Assembly: GCA_015068825.1 (NCBI GenBank) | Contig: SVJU01000013.1 | Location: forward strand, 1-52,789 | Direction: 5' to 3' | Length of the DNA: 52,789 bases | Source of the DNA: Oscillospiraceae bacterium | GTDB lineage: Bacteria; Bacillota; Clostridia; UMGS1810 | Part shown: positions 42,989 to 51,757 of the stretch, in pieces | Numbering within the stretch: position 1 is the first letter of the stretch | Layout of the letters: each line of letters begins with the position of its first letter | The notes under the pieces: generated by a model | The model's input: only the letters and a program-made list of their open reading frames with translations | The model's database searches: none | What the model was told of the DNA's origin: nothing | Translations under genes and position numbers: made by a program

Positions 42989-44539
42989 TTGCCCGAAAAA
43001 ACATTAAAAAAACTTAATAACTGTATTTTACCTGAATGGAAGGTGTGCTTTTTTACAGCCATTGTGGTTGGATTGTTTGCACATTTATACAAAATAACAA
43101 GCTGGCTTCCAAACTGGGATTCTCTGGTTTTCAGATACGACCCTCAGAATATGGTAGCACTTGGAAGATGGTTTTTGCCTGTTGTATGTTCTTTCAGTTC
43201 CTTTTATGACCTGCCGTTTTTAAATGGAATTCTGGCAATTATTTTTCATGCTGTTGGTGCAGTATTTATATGCAGAATACTTAATATACACAAAAAAATA
43301 ACATCAGGTTTAATAGGTGCTCTTATTGTTTCGTTTCCCACAGTTACTTCGGTTATGATGTATAACTATGTGGCAGATGGGTATGCTGTTTCGTTTTTTC
43401 TTGCAACTTTTGCAGCATTTTATTTAACAAAAGAAAAACCAAATTATCTTATTGCATCACTTCTTATTGCCTTATCAACAGGTATTTATCAGGCATATAT
43501 AACAGTTACTGTGATGCTTGTTTTAATCAGACTGATTGATGAAATTATTTATAAGAACACATCTTTTAAAATTCTTTTTAAAAAATTTGTGCATATGCTT
43601 TTATCAGGGATTTTGGGTGTAGTAATATACAGTCTGATACTAAAAATAATTCTTGGCATTTTTTCTGTAAAACTTCTTGATTATCAGGGAATGGGAGAAA
43701 CCGCTTCGTTATCCAATATAAATTTACTCTCTTCGCTTTATGTAATCAAAGAAACTTTTATAAAATGCTTCTTCGATTTATCAGGTGGAGTTAATGTATA
43801 TGTTGCTCTTAATATATTTGTTTTGATTTTTACACTTGTATATTATATTAAACACATATTAAAAACAAGGCTTTATAAAGATTTTGGAAAAATATTTGCT
43901 GTTATAATTTTAAGTGTTATGCTCATTTTTGGAGCAGGTGCACTTGCTTTTATCAACAAAGATGTTGACTATCATAATCTTATGCTTATGGGATATTCTG
44001 TTTTTTATTTATTCTTCTTTATTCTTTACGAAAGAGGAACAGAAAAAAACGAAAAATATTCTTCATTCAAATGCTGGATTGTATTTATAACATCCGTTGT
44101 ATTAATTTTTAATCAGGTTGTTATAGCAAATGTAAGTTATCATAAGGCACAAATAGCTTATGAAAAATCGTACGGAGTTTTGGTGCGCATTAAAGACCGC
44201 ATTGAACAAATACCTGAAAGCGAAAATTGCGACAAAATTGTTGTAATTGGTGCACTTGATAACAGTGATACTTACAGTGTTAATCTTACACCGGATATTA
44301 CCGGAATAACAGATGGGTATATAATCCGCAAAGACGATGAAACAGTAGGACAAAGCGTGCTTTGCAGCGCTCTTAATGATTACTGCGGTACAAATTACAA
44401 ATTTGTAAGCGGTGAAGAAAAGAAAAACATTATTAAAAGAGAAGATATAAAATCTATGGAAAAATGGCCATCAAAGGATTGCGTAAAAATCATAGATAAT
44501 ATGGTAGTTATTAAGCTTGGCATAGAAGGTGAAAAGTAA
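42989..44539 (+). CDS. GtrII-like membrane glucosyltransferase
   Basis: The protein has about 516 residues with 10-11 membrane segments and a C-terminal extracytoplasmic part of about 140 residues. The N-terminal segment SWLPNWDSLVFRYDPQNMVALGRW matches the Glucos_trans_II family, which adds side-chain glucose from a lipid carrier on the outer face. The start is uncertain: TTG 42989, GTG 42980 or ATG 42971, the last two overlapping the GT32 gene. It is followed without gap by the deacetylase gene. Confidence 0.8.
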   Translation: MPEKTLKKLNNCILPEWKVCFFTAIVVGLFAHLYKITSWLPNWDSLVFRYDPQNMVALGRWFLPVVCSFSSFYDLPFLNGILAIIFHAVGAVFICRILNIHKKITSGLIGALIVSFPTVTSVMMYNYVADGYAVSFFLATFAAFYLTKEKPNYLIASLLIALSTGIYQAYITVTVMLVLIRLIDEIIYKNTSFKILFKKFVHMLLSGILGVVIYSLILKIILGIFSVKLLDYQGMGETASLSNINLLSSLYVIKETFIKCFFDLSGGVNVYVALNIFVLIFTLVYYIKHILKTRLYKDFGKIFAVIILSVMLIFGAGALAFINKDVDYHNLMLMGYSVFYLFFFILYERGTEKNEKYSSFKCWIVFITSVVLIFNQVVIANVSYHKAQIAYEKSYGVLVRIKDRIEQIPESENCDKIVVIGALDNSDTYSVNLTPDITGITDGYIIRKDDETVGQSVLCSALNDYCGTNYKFVSGEEKKNIIKREDIKSMEKWPSKDCVKIIDNMVVIKLGIEGEK

Positions 44540-45406
44540 GTGATATATTTTTGTGCTGATGATTATGGGTTATGTGACAATACATCCGGGCATATACAAA
44601 AGTGCATAGATAAAGGCGCACTTAATAAGGTTAGTGTTTTTCCTAACTTTGATAAAATTGACCTGCATAAAATATCAGAAAATAAAAATATCAGAATTTC
44701 TCTGCACATAAACCTTGTTGAAGGTGTGTGTATGGCAAATGCTGATGAAATAGATTTAATTGCAGATAAAAATAAAAATTTCAAGTACACCTTTGGCGGA
44801 TTGTTTAAATTGTGGCTGTTTCATCCAAAAAAACTTGAAGCTCAGGTTTATAAAGAAATAAAAGCTCAGGTTTTGTTCTGGAAAAGCATTTTGCCGGAAG
44901 GTACTCATTTTTGCATTGACAGTCATCAGCATACACATATGATTCCAGCTGTTTTTAAGGCCTTAATTAAGGTTTTAAATGATGAGAAAATTGATTTAAA
45001 GTATTTAAGAATACCCGCAGAGCCATTAATTCCGTATATAAAAACGCCTTCACTTTATTTTACATACAATCCGGTAAACATTATCAAACAATGGCTTCTT
45101 AAGTTTTTATGGCTGATTAACAAAAACAAGTTAAAAGAACAAAAAGTACACACAGCGTATTTTTTTGGAATACTTTTTTCGGGAAAAATGGATGAAAAAA
45201 GAGTAAGTAAAATTTTGCCCGGATACATAAAACTTGCTCAAAAAAACGGCAGTGATATAGAAGTTTTATTCCATCCTGGTTATTTGGACAAAAATAGTTT
45301 CTGCTTTAAAGATAAAAACATAGCTTTTAAAAATTTTTATTTATCAGAAAACAGAAAAACAGAATTTGATTCTGTAATGAAAATATCAGAAAGAAGTGTA
45401 AAGTAA
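44540..45406 (+). CDS. YdjC/ChbG-family carbohydrate deacetylase
   Basis: The protein has 288 residues with a GTG start directly after the previous stop. The metal-binding motifs are seen: CADDYGLCD at the N terminus and DSHQHTHMIPAV near residue 132, with VLFHPGY near 255. Members remove acetyl groups from N-acetylated sugars. In this operon it may de-acetylate the polymer or its precursor. The stop overlaps the next start by one base. Confidence 0.9.
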   Translation: MIYFCADDYGLCDNTSGHIQKCIDKGALNKVSVFPNFDKIDLHKISENKNIRISLHINLVEGVCMANADEIDLIADKNKNFKYTFGGLFKLWLFHPKKLEAQVYKEIKAQVLFWKSILPEGTHFCIDSHQHTHMIPAVFKALIKVLNDEKIDLKYLRIPAEPLIPYIKTPSLYFTYNPVNIIKQWLLKFLWLINKNKLKEQKVHTAYFFGILFSGKMDEKRVSKILPGYIKLAQKNGSDIEVLFHPGYLDKNSFCFKDKNIAFKNFYLSENRKTEFDSVMKISERSVK

Positions 45407-46086
45407 TGCCTTATATTGAACAGGATAAAGTTGACGCAAAAACAAGAGAAAAACTTGAAGCAATTATCGAAAAATCATACGGCTCATATTGGAAAAAGAA
45501 AAGACTTTTTGATATCTTTTTTGCAACATTGATTTTGCTTTTTTTCCTTCCGCTGATGTTTATAATTGCAATTATCATTGTAATTGACGATCCAAGTGCA
45601 GGACCTTTTTACAAACAGATAAGAGTAGGCCGTCACGGAGAAGAGTTCTATATGTATAAATTCAGAACAATGCGAGCAAATGCAGATAAAATGATTGAAG
45701 AACTTGCAAAACAGAACGAAATGGATGGCCCTGTTTTTAAAATAAAAGAGGATCCCCGCATAACAAGAGTTGGCAAATATTTAAGAAAACTTTCTCTTGA
45801 CGAGCTTATGCAGTTCTTTAATGTTCTTAAAGGTGATATGACTTTAGTAGGGCCAAGACCTCCTCTTCCAAGAGAGGTTGCGCATTATACCGATTATCAG
45901 AGACTTCGACTTCACGTTACACCGGGAATAACCTGTACATGGCAGATTTCAAAAAACAGAAACGATATCCCCTTTGAAGAATGGGTTGAAATGGATATTG
46001 AATACATACAGACAAGAACATATCTTAACGACTTGATAATTATGCTTAAAACACCGATAGTAATGCTTACAGCTACCGGACGATAA
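45406..46086 (+). CDS. Initiating sugar-phosphate transferase (bacterial sugar transferase family)
   Basis: The protein has 226 residues. One membrane segment (about 34-58) is followed by the conserved catalytic part: YKFRTMRANAD, DPRITRVGKYLRKLSLDELMQFFNVLKGDMTLVGPRP, and PGITCTWQ. It transfers a sugar phosphate to undecaprenyl phosphate, the first step of repeat-unit assembly. It starts by a TAATG overlap with the deacetylase. The sugar cannot be told. Confidence 0.95.
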   Translation: MPYIEQDKVDAKTREKLEAIIEKSYGSYWKKKRLFDIFFATLILLFFLPLMFIIAIIIVIDDPSAGPFYKQIRVGRHGEEFYMYKFRTMRANADKMIEELAKQNEMDGPVFKIKEDPRITRVGKYLRKLSLDELMQFFNVLKGDMTLVGPRPPLPREVAHYTDYQRLRLHVTPGITCTWQISKNRNDIPFEEWVEMDIEYIQTRTYLNDLIIMLKTPIVMLTATGR

Positions 46087-46107
46087 TTAAAATTTGGAGT
46101 GAATAAA

Positions 46108-47226
46108 ATGAAAGTTGCCATGATTGGGCACAAGGTTGTTCCGTCAAGACGAGGCGGAATAGAAAATGTTCTTACAACACTATGTCCTATACTGGTTGAA
46201 ATGGGAATTGATGTAACATGTTACAACCGCTCATCGGACAAGGTTGAAAATGAATATGTCGGCACAGTAAAAAACAAAATGTACAAAGGTGTAAAAATAA
46301 AAAAAGCCTGGACACTCAATGTTCGTGGTTTTGCTGCAATGATAGCTTCATTCACAGCCGCAATAGCTGCTTCGTTTTGTAATTATGATGTTATTCACTT
46401 TCATGCAGAAGGTCCTTGTGCGGCACTTTGGATTCCAAAACTTTTTGGCAAAAAATGTGTTGCCACAGTTCACGGTCTTGACTGGCAAAGAGAAAAATGG
46501 GGCAAGGGCTTTGCTTCCAGATACATAAAATTCGGCGAAAAAATTCTTGCCAGATATGCAGACGAAGTTATTGTGCTTAGCAAGGCAGCCTACGATTATT
46601 TTAAAGAAACATATAACCGTGAAACAACTATTATTCACAACGGAATAAGTCGTCCTGAAAAAAAGGAAGCTGTGCTTATTACAGAAAAATACGGACTGAA
46701 AAAAGATGAATATATATCGGTTGTTTCAAGACTTACTGCAGAAAAAGGTATTCACTACCTTATTGATGCTTATAACAAAATTACAACAGACAAAAAACTT
46801 GTTATTGCCGGAGATACCAGCGATACTGACGATTATGTGAGCATGCTTAAAGAAAAAGCATCAAAAAATCCTGACATTATATTCACAGGCTTTGTATCCG
46901 GCGATATTTTAAAAGAAATATATTCAAATGCATACATAAATGTGCTTCCATCTGACCTTGAAGGAATGTCATTATGCCTTTTGGAGTCGCTTGCATATAA
47001 AAATGTTCTTCTTTGTTCAGACATTCCCGAAAACACTTCGGTTGCAGAAGATAAAGCAGTTTACTTTGAAAAGGGCAATATAGAAGATCTGGCAGAAAAG
47101 CTTAAAGTATTGTGCAACGATGGTACACTTGTTGAAAATCTTAAAGATGGTGTAGATGAATTTATTTTAAATAAATATAACTGGCAGGATGTTGCAAAAT
47201 TAACCTGCAAGCTTTATCAAAAATAA
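46108..47226 (+). CDS. GT4-family glycosyltransferase
   Basis: The protein has 372 residues from ATG 46108, the start placed by GGAGTGA; a GTG at 46099 touches it. KVAMIGHKVVPSRRGGIENVL is the glycan-binding loop of GT4 enzymes (DUF1972-like rhamnosyl or other transferases). The C-terminal domain has VVSRLTAEKGIHYLIDAY and PSDLEGMSLCLLESLAYKN, the donor-binding E-x7-E region. It elongates the repeat unit in the cytoplasm. Confidence 0.93.
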   Translation: MKVAMIGHKVVPSRRGGIENVLTTLCPILVEMGIDVTCYNRSSDKVENEYVGTVKNKMYKGVKIKKAWTLNVRGFAAMIASFTAAIAASFCNYDVIHFHAEGPCAALWIPKLFGKKCVATVHGLDWQREKWGKGFASRYIKFGEKILARYADEVIVLSKAAYDYFKETYNRETTIIHNGISRPEKKEAVLITEKYGLKKDEYISVVSRLTAEKGIHYLIDAYNKITTDKKLVIAGDTSDTDDYVSMLKEKASKNPDIIFTGFVSGDILKEIYSNAYINVLPSDLEGMSLCLLESLAYKNVLLCSDIPENTSVAEDKAVYFEKGNIEDLAEKLKVLCNDGTLVENLKDGVDEFILNKYNWQDVAKLTCKLYQK

Positions 47227-47245
47227 AAGTAAAGGTTTGTTTGAT

Positions 47246-48478
47246 ATGGATATTATAAAAAACATTGAAAAAACAGAAAAATATCAGGACAGAATAAAAG
47301 AATTTTTCAAAAAACTTACAACCGACGAAGTATATGACACCTGGGCAGATACTTTTGATATTGACGCATCAGATGAAAAACAGGTTATAGTTATTTATCA
47401 TGGCAGTGAAAATATCAAAAAATTCAAAAAAGAGTGTAAAGAAACAATAATCTCCTGTATTTATTCGGTAATAGGCGTCGGAAAGAAGATTAAATTTTCC
47501 CAAAGAAGCAGTTATAATGCTTTAAGCCCCAAAACCAAAAATAATATCAGAGCCCTTAAATTCTTTACCCTCGGTATGTTTTTTGTTTGTGTTGCAACAA
47601 CTGTTATTATTGTTATGTGCAGTTATATTGGCAACAGAAATTTCAGAGAAACTTTTTACTCTGCAAGCAGTATTAAGGTTGATAGCAGGGTGCGTGTTAT
47701 TCAGTTATCAGATTTGCATACCACATCTTATGGCAAAAACAATAAAAAGCTTTTAGAAAGAGTTGAAGCATTAAATCCGGATGTAATTATCTGTACCGGT
47801 GACATAGTAAACTCTGCCAAAGATGATATCGACTATGCACTTTCTTTAGCAAGTAATCTTTCAAAGATTGCTCCATCATATTATGTGTACGGCAACAACG
47901 AGGTAGAAAGCATCTTTGATGTTCCGCTTAACGAAAAAGAGCTTGATAAAAAATTCGGGTTTGATAAAAATAACCGCGATGAAACGGCACTTTTGAAAGT
48001 TAAAGATTCTTTTGAAGAAAAGTTAGAAAATGCGGGAATGAAAGTTCTTAAAAATGAAAAAGACACAATAAAAGTAAAAACCATGACAATCGATATATAT
48101 GGTGTTTTAACATCCAATCCATCATCATTCTGGTCATATTCAGAAAAAGCATTTGGAAACTACATTTATGAAAACACCGAAAATCTTAAAATTACTGCAG
48201 TTCATGAACCTTTTATTTTTGAAGAGTTTACCCCTGAATTCTGGGGAGATTTAATGCTGTCAGGTCATACTCATGGTGGGATTATGCGTATACCGGTACT
48301 TGGACCTTTGTATACGCACGAAGGTGGGTTATTCCCTGAACGCAGCGGAAGTTTTGTTTATGGAAGATATGACGCACAGGGAAGTCCCCTGATTGTAAGC
48401 TCAGGTCTTGAAAATAACAATATTTTGCGTATAAATAATCAACCCGAACTGGTTATTATCGATATCAATAAATTTTAA
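47246..48478 (+). CDS. Membrane metallophosphoesterase with N-terminal DnaA-N-like domain
   Basis: The protein has 410 residues from ATG 47246 behind AAAGG. An N-terminal domain of about 85 residues (TWADTFDIDAS... then IKKFKKECKETI, KKIKF) looks like the DnaA N-terminal fold, by eye only. One membrane segment (about 106-126) follows, then a calcineurin-like phosphoesterase on the outer side: LSDLHTT (D156, H158), CTGDIV (D186), YGNNE, and SGHTHGG. The usual GNH(D/E) is GNNE here, so the catalytic His is Asn218. It may cleave a phosphodiester during polymer assembly. Neighbours are all polysaccharide genes. Confidence 0.82.
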   Translation: MDIIKNIEKTEKYQDRIKEFFKKLTTDEVYDTWADTFDIDASDEKQVIVIYHGSENIKKFKKECKETIISCIYSVIGVGKKIKFSQRSSYNALSPKTKNNIRALKFFTLGMFFVCVATTVIIVMCSYIGNRNFRETFYSASSIKVDSRVRVIQLSDLHTTSYGKNNKKLLERVEALNPDVIICTGDIVNSAKDDIDYALSLASNLSKIAPSYYVYGNNEVESIFDVPLNEKELDKKFGFDKNNRDETALLKVKDSFEEKLENAGMKVLKNEKDTIKVKTMTIDIYGVLTSNPSSFWSYSEKAFGNYIYENTENLKITAVHEPFIFEEFTPEFWGDLMLSGHTHGGIMRIPVLGPLYTHEGGLFPERSGSFVYGRYDAQGSPLIVSSGLENNNILRINNQPELVIIDINKF

Positions 48479-48498
48479 TGTTGGAAGGAGGATAAGAA

Positions 48499-49854
48499 GT
48501 GTTCACAGATATAATTCAAAAAATAATCATTTTATTTTTCGGCATTTTGCTTGTATTATCTATGGCAAAAATATTAATGCGCTTAAAAAATGTAAATCGT
48601 ACAGAGCGTACACAGATTTTTAAAACTGCAGAATATTTTAACGCTTGGATAATCCTTATGTGCTTTATTACTACAATGGTATACGGAATTTTTAACCATT
48701 TTGAACTTAAAAAATCTGTTCATGCAATAGTTTCTCTTAATTATTCCGAAGCATCCGGGGCACTTAATTCCAACGGAACAAGATACAATATGGCAGAAAT
48801 TATCAGCGATGAAGTTGTAGAAGGTGCTATTAAAAAAGGTGCTCTTAAAGATGTTACTGTAAAGCAACTTAAAAACTGTCTTGTTGTTTATCCTTGTGTG
48901 CAAGGCGGTGTAGGTGATGAATCACAATACCACATTTCCACAGAGTTTGCGGTAGAATATCATGCATCAAAATATACCGATCATCTTGATTCTGAAAATG
49001 TTATTAAGCTTATAACTTCAGCGTACAAGGAATATTATATAGAAAAATATACAGATAATTTTAAACTCGATTCTGAAAAACCCGATTTTACCAAACTGGA
49101 ATATATGGACATAGTTTCGTATTTTGAAAAGGAAACTCAGGCTATTCTTAATTATCTTTATGGTATGGCAGGAAAAAATCCCAGCTTTGTAACAGAAAAC
49201 GGAAGCACCTTTAATTCTATTGCAGGCAAGGTGCATCAGTTCAAAGAAACACAAATAAATCAGAATTTAAGGTCACTTATCCTTCAGAACGGCATTGTAA
49301 GAGACAGAAACGAATATGTTGACAGGCTCTTATATCAGAATAAAAATGTTGATTTTGACCGTCAGAAAAACAATGCTTCTTATATTCTTTGCAATCAGGC
49401 AATTGATATGTACAGTGAAGAAATGACACGTGTTGTACTTGTTCCTACATGGGATCAGGCTGGCAAATACTATATGGGAAGAACAAAAGTAGGTGTCGAT
49501 GAGCTTTCTGTTATGGCCACAAACTTCAGCAATTATGTAGCATCCAACGAAAAAGAAATCATGGATAACAACCTTGTAATAAACAAAATATCTTCAAATA
49601 ACCAGCAAGAACAGCTTTATACCTCTGCCGATTCACTTGTGGATTCTATTTATGAACGAATAAAAGGGTTCGAAAAAGAGGCTATAACTGCCGGAAGAGA
49701 GTATTCACGCCATAAAATGAATCAGTGTATAGCAGTAAGTATTTACGGAATTTCTATTATGAATGAACTTAAAACACTTGTGATTTTTGCATTTTTTGTA
49801 TATCTTGCACTTATATTTAATAATATTTCAAAAAAATTTCCTAAAAAGGCATAA
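48499..49854 (+). CDS. Membrane protein with large extracytoplasmic domain, polysaccharide operon, function unknown
   Basis: The protein has 451 residues with a GTG start behind GGAAGGAGG. Hydrophobic segments lie at about 9-27, 49-64 and 424-442. The middle part of about 355 residues should be outside the membrane, mostly helical, and has no motif I recognise. It is followed by the Wzz-like/GGDEF fusion after 9 bases, so it may be a partner in chain-length control or polymer export. It is not a clear Wzz protein. Confidence 0.75.
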   Translation: MFTDIIQKIIILFFGILLVLSMAKILMRLKNVNRTERTQIFKTAEYFNAWIILMCFITTMVYGIFNHFELKKSVHAIVSLNYSEASGALNSNGTRYNMAEIISDEVVEGAIKKGALKDVTVKQLKNCLVVYPCVQGGVGDESQYHISTEFAVEYHASKYTDHLDSENVIKLITSAYKEYYIEKYTDNFKLDSEKPDFTKLEYMDIVSYFEKETQAILNYLYGMAGKNPSFVTENGSTFNSIAGKVHQFKETQINQNLRSLILQNGIVRDRNEYVDRLLYQNKNVDFDRQKNNASYILCNQAIDMYSEEMTRVVLVPTWDQAGKYYMGRTKVGVDELSVMATNFSNYVASNEKEIMDNNLVINKISSNNQQEQLYTSADSLVDSIYERIKGFEKEAITAGREYSRHKMNQCIAVSIYGISIMNELKTLVIFAFFVYLALIFNNISKKFPKKA

Positions 49855-49866
49855 AGGAGGACGATG

Positions 49867-51732
49867 ATGAAAAATTTTCAGATTTTAAGATATTTAAAAA
49901 AACTTTTACCACTTATCGTCGTTTTTTGCCTTTTAGCAACATACGGTATTTATTTTAAGCTTTCAACATCAAATACATATATTGCATCAGAGGTTATTCA
50001 TTATAATGATGAACAGGCAGAAAAAGGTCTTGCACCAACCGGTGAAAAACTTGATGTAAACGAAATCAAATCATCTGCGGTAATGTCAAGAGTTGTTGAT
50101 AAAATGGGGCTTACAGGAATTTATTCGGTTGACAGTCTTATATCAAGAATTGATATAACTCCTATCGAGGATGCAGATAAGGTTGCGCAAAAAGATGCAA
50201 AGCTTGAAGAAGGCGAAGAATACATATATGAGCCGAGTACATTTATTGTTTCTTTTGCTGCAACAAGCGGTGAGGGCGCTGATTTTGCAAGAACAGTGCT
50301 TGACGAAATACTGGATGTTTATTTTGAACAGTTCAGTCAGAAATATGTAAATGTAGCTCCTGCAAACAATACTATTGAAAATCTTAATAAAAACGATTAC
50401 GATTTTATTGAAATGATGGAGCTGATTGATACAAGTATTGAAAATACGCTTACTACTCTGTATCAGAGAATTGATCAGAACAATTATTACAGATCAACAG
50501 AAACGGGAGTGTCATTTTCGGAACTTGCAGATGATTTTAATTATTTAAAACAGGTAAATGTTTCATCTCTTTTTTCAAAAATTTATAAATATCAGATTAC
50601 CAAAAATAAATCGGTTCTTATTTCGGACTATACAACAAGAATAGACAATAACAATATTTCAAATGAGAAGGATGAAAGTATTGTTGAGGATGTTGTTACT
50701 GTAATTGATGCGTATGTTAAAAAAATGAGAGAATCAGGAAACACCAACATAAGCTATGAATACATTCTTGACAATCTGCACGAGAGAAATGTTCAGGACT
50801 ATGTAGGTGACCAGACTGTAACATACGATGAACTTATTTACAGCTGGCGGGACCGTAACGAAAGCAAAGAACATGCAATTATTGATTCTGCATACTGTAA
50901 TTATATTTTAGATACATTCACAAGCTGCACAGGCAAATGCGGTGGTGTGTGTCAATCATCTAATCTTACATGCTCTGAAATTTGCAATGCCGAATATAAA
51001 ACTGTAAGAGAAGATGTTGAAAACGAAATAGGAATTCTTCTTAAAAAACTTACTTCTCTTTATGATACCACAATGAAAACAAACGAAGAATACAACAAAT
51101 ATCTTGGCGCAAGCTACATTTCGGTATTATCAACGGTATCGGTAAGAGAAAGTGTTAATGTAAAACTTTATACTTTAATTGCATTCTTCTTCCTTATGGT
51201 TCTTTGCTGCGGCGGTGCAATTGTTTTGGGAAGAACCGGCGATATAGTAAATTATATTTTCTATACAGACCATCTTACAGAGTTTAATAACAGAGCATAT
51301 CTTGATAAATACTTAAAATCCAAGGATAAAAAGCTTTTGGACAACGGTGTTGTATATTGTATGCTTGATATATCCAATCTGGTGCAAATCAACACAGAGC
51401 ACTCAAGGAGTGTGGGTGACGAAATTATTAAGATGTTCACAAATTACATAAAAGAAAGCTTTGGAAAATCGAAAACCGAATATATTTATAATGGTAATGG
51501 CAGCTTTGTAATGCTTACGGAAGAATCGGATTATATTACTGTTGAAGATATAATGAGACTTTTAAGATTACAGCTTGATGAAAGAAAAGAACACAAAGAT
51601 GTAGTAATTGAGTATAAAATTGGTATTTCCGAAACATTTAAAGAAAACAAAACAGCAAGAAAGCTGCTTTCGGAAGCAATCCAGAACAAAAAGAATTATA
51701 TTTCAGATTTAAAGGATAAAAGTTCGTTGTAA
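49867..51732 (+). CDS. Wzz-like chain-length protein fused to a degenerate GGDEF domain
   Basis: The protein has 621 residues from ATG 49867 (AGGAGG site; ATG 49864 also possible). Numbering here is from 49864. Membrane segments at 14-32 and about 433-456 enclose an extracytoplasmic region that begins like Wzz/CapA (SNTYIASEVIHY, LDVNEIKSSAVMSRVVDKMGL). The cytoplasmic C terminus (about 465-622) is a GGDEF fold: TDHLTEFNNRAYLDKYL, LDISNLVQIN, SVGDEIIKMF. Its signature is NGNGSF (543-548) instead of GGDEF, so cyclase activity is unlikely. A six-Cys cluster (345-374) lies in the outer region. Role: probable nucleotide-controlled polymer chain length. Confidence 0.8.
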   Translation: MKNFQILRYLKKLLPLIVVFCLLATYGIYFKLSTSNTYIASEVIHYNDEQAEKGLAPTGEKLDVNEIKSSAVMSRVVDKMGLTGIYSVDSLISRIDITPIEDADKVAQKDAKLEEGEEYIYEPSTFIVSFAATSGEGADFARTVLDEILDVYFEQFSQKYVNVAPANNTIENLNKNDYDFIEMMELIDTSIENTLTTLYQRIDQNNYYRSTETGVSFSELADDFNYLKQVNVSSLFSKIYKYQITKNKSVLISDYTTRIDNNNISNEKDESIVEDVVTVIDAYVKKMRESGNTNISYEYILDNLHERNVQDYVGDQTVTYDELIYSWRDRNESKEHAIIDSAYCNYILDTFTSCTGKCGGVCQSSNLTCSEICNAEYKTVREDVENEIGILLKKLTSLYDTTMKTNEEYNKYLGASYISVLSTVSVRESVNVKLYTLIAFFFLMVLCCGGAIVLGRTGDIVNYIFYTDHLTEFNNRAYLDKYLKSKDKKLLDNGVVYCMLDISNLVQINTEHSRSVGDEIIKMFTNYIKESFGKSKTEYIYNGNGSFVMLTEESDYITVEDIMRLLRLQLDERKEHKDVVIEYKIGISETFKENKTARKLLSEAIQNKKNYISDLKDKSSL

Positions 51733-51757
51733 TATGTAAGGAGGGAGGGCAAATAGC

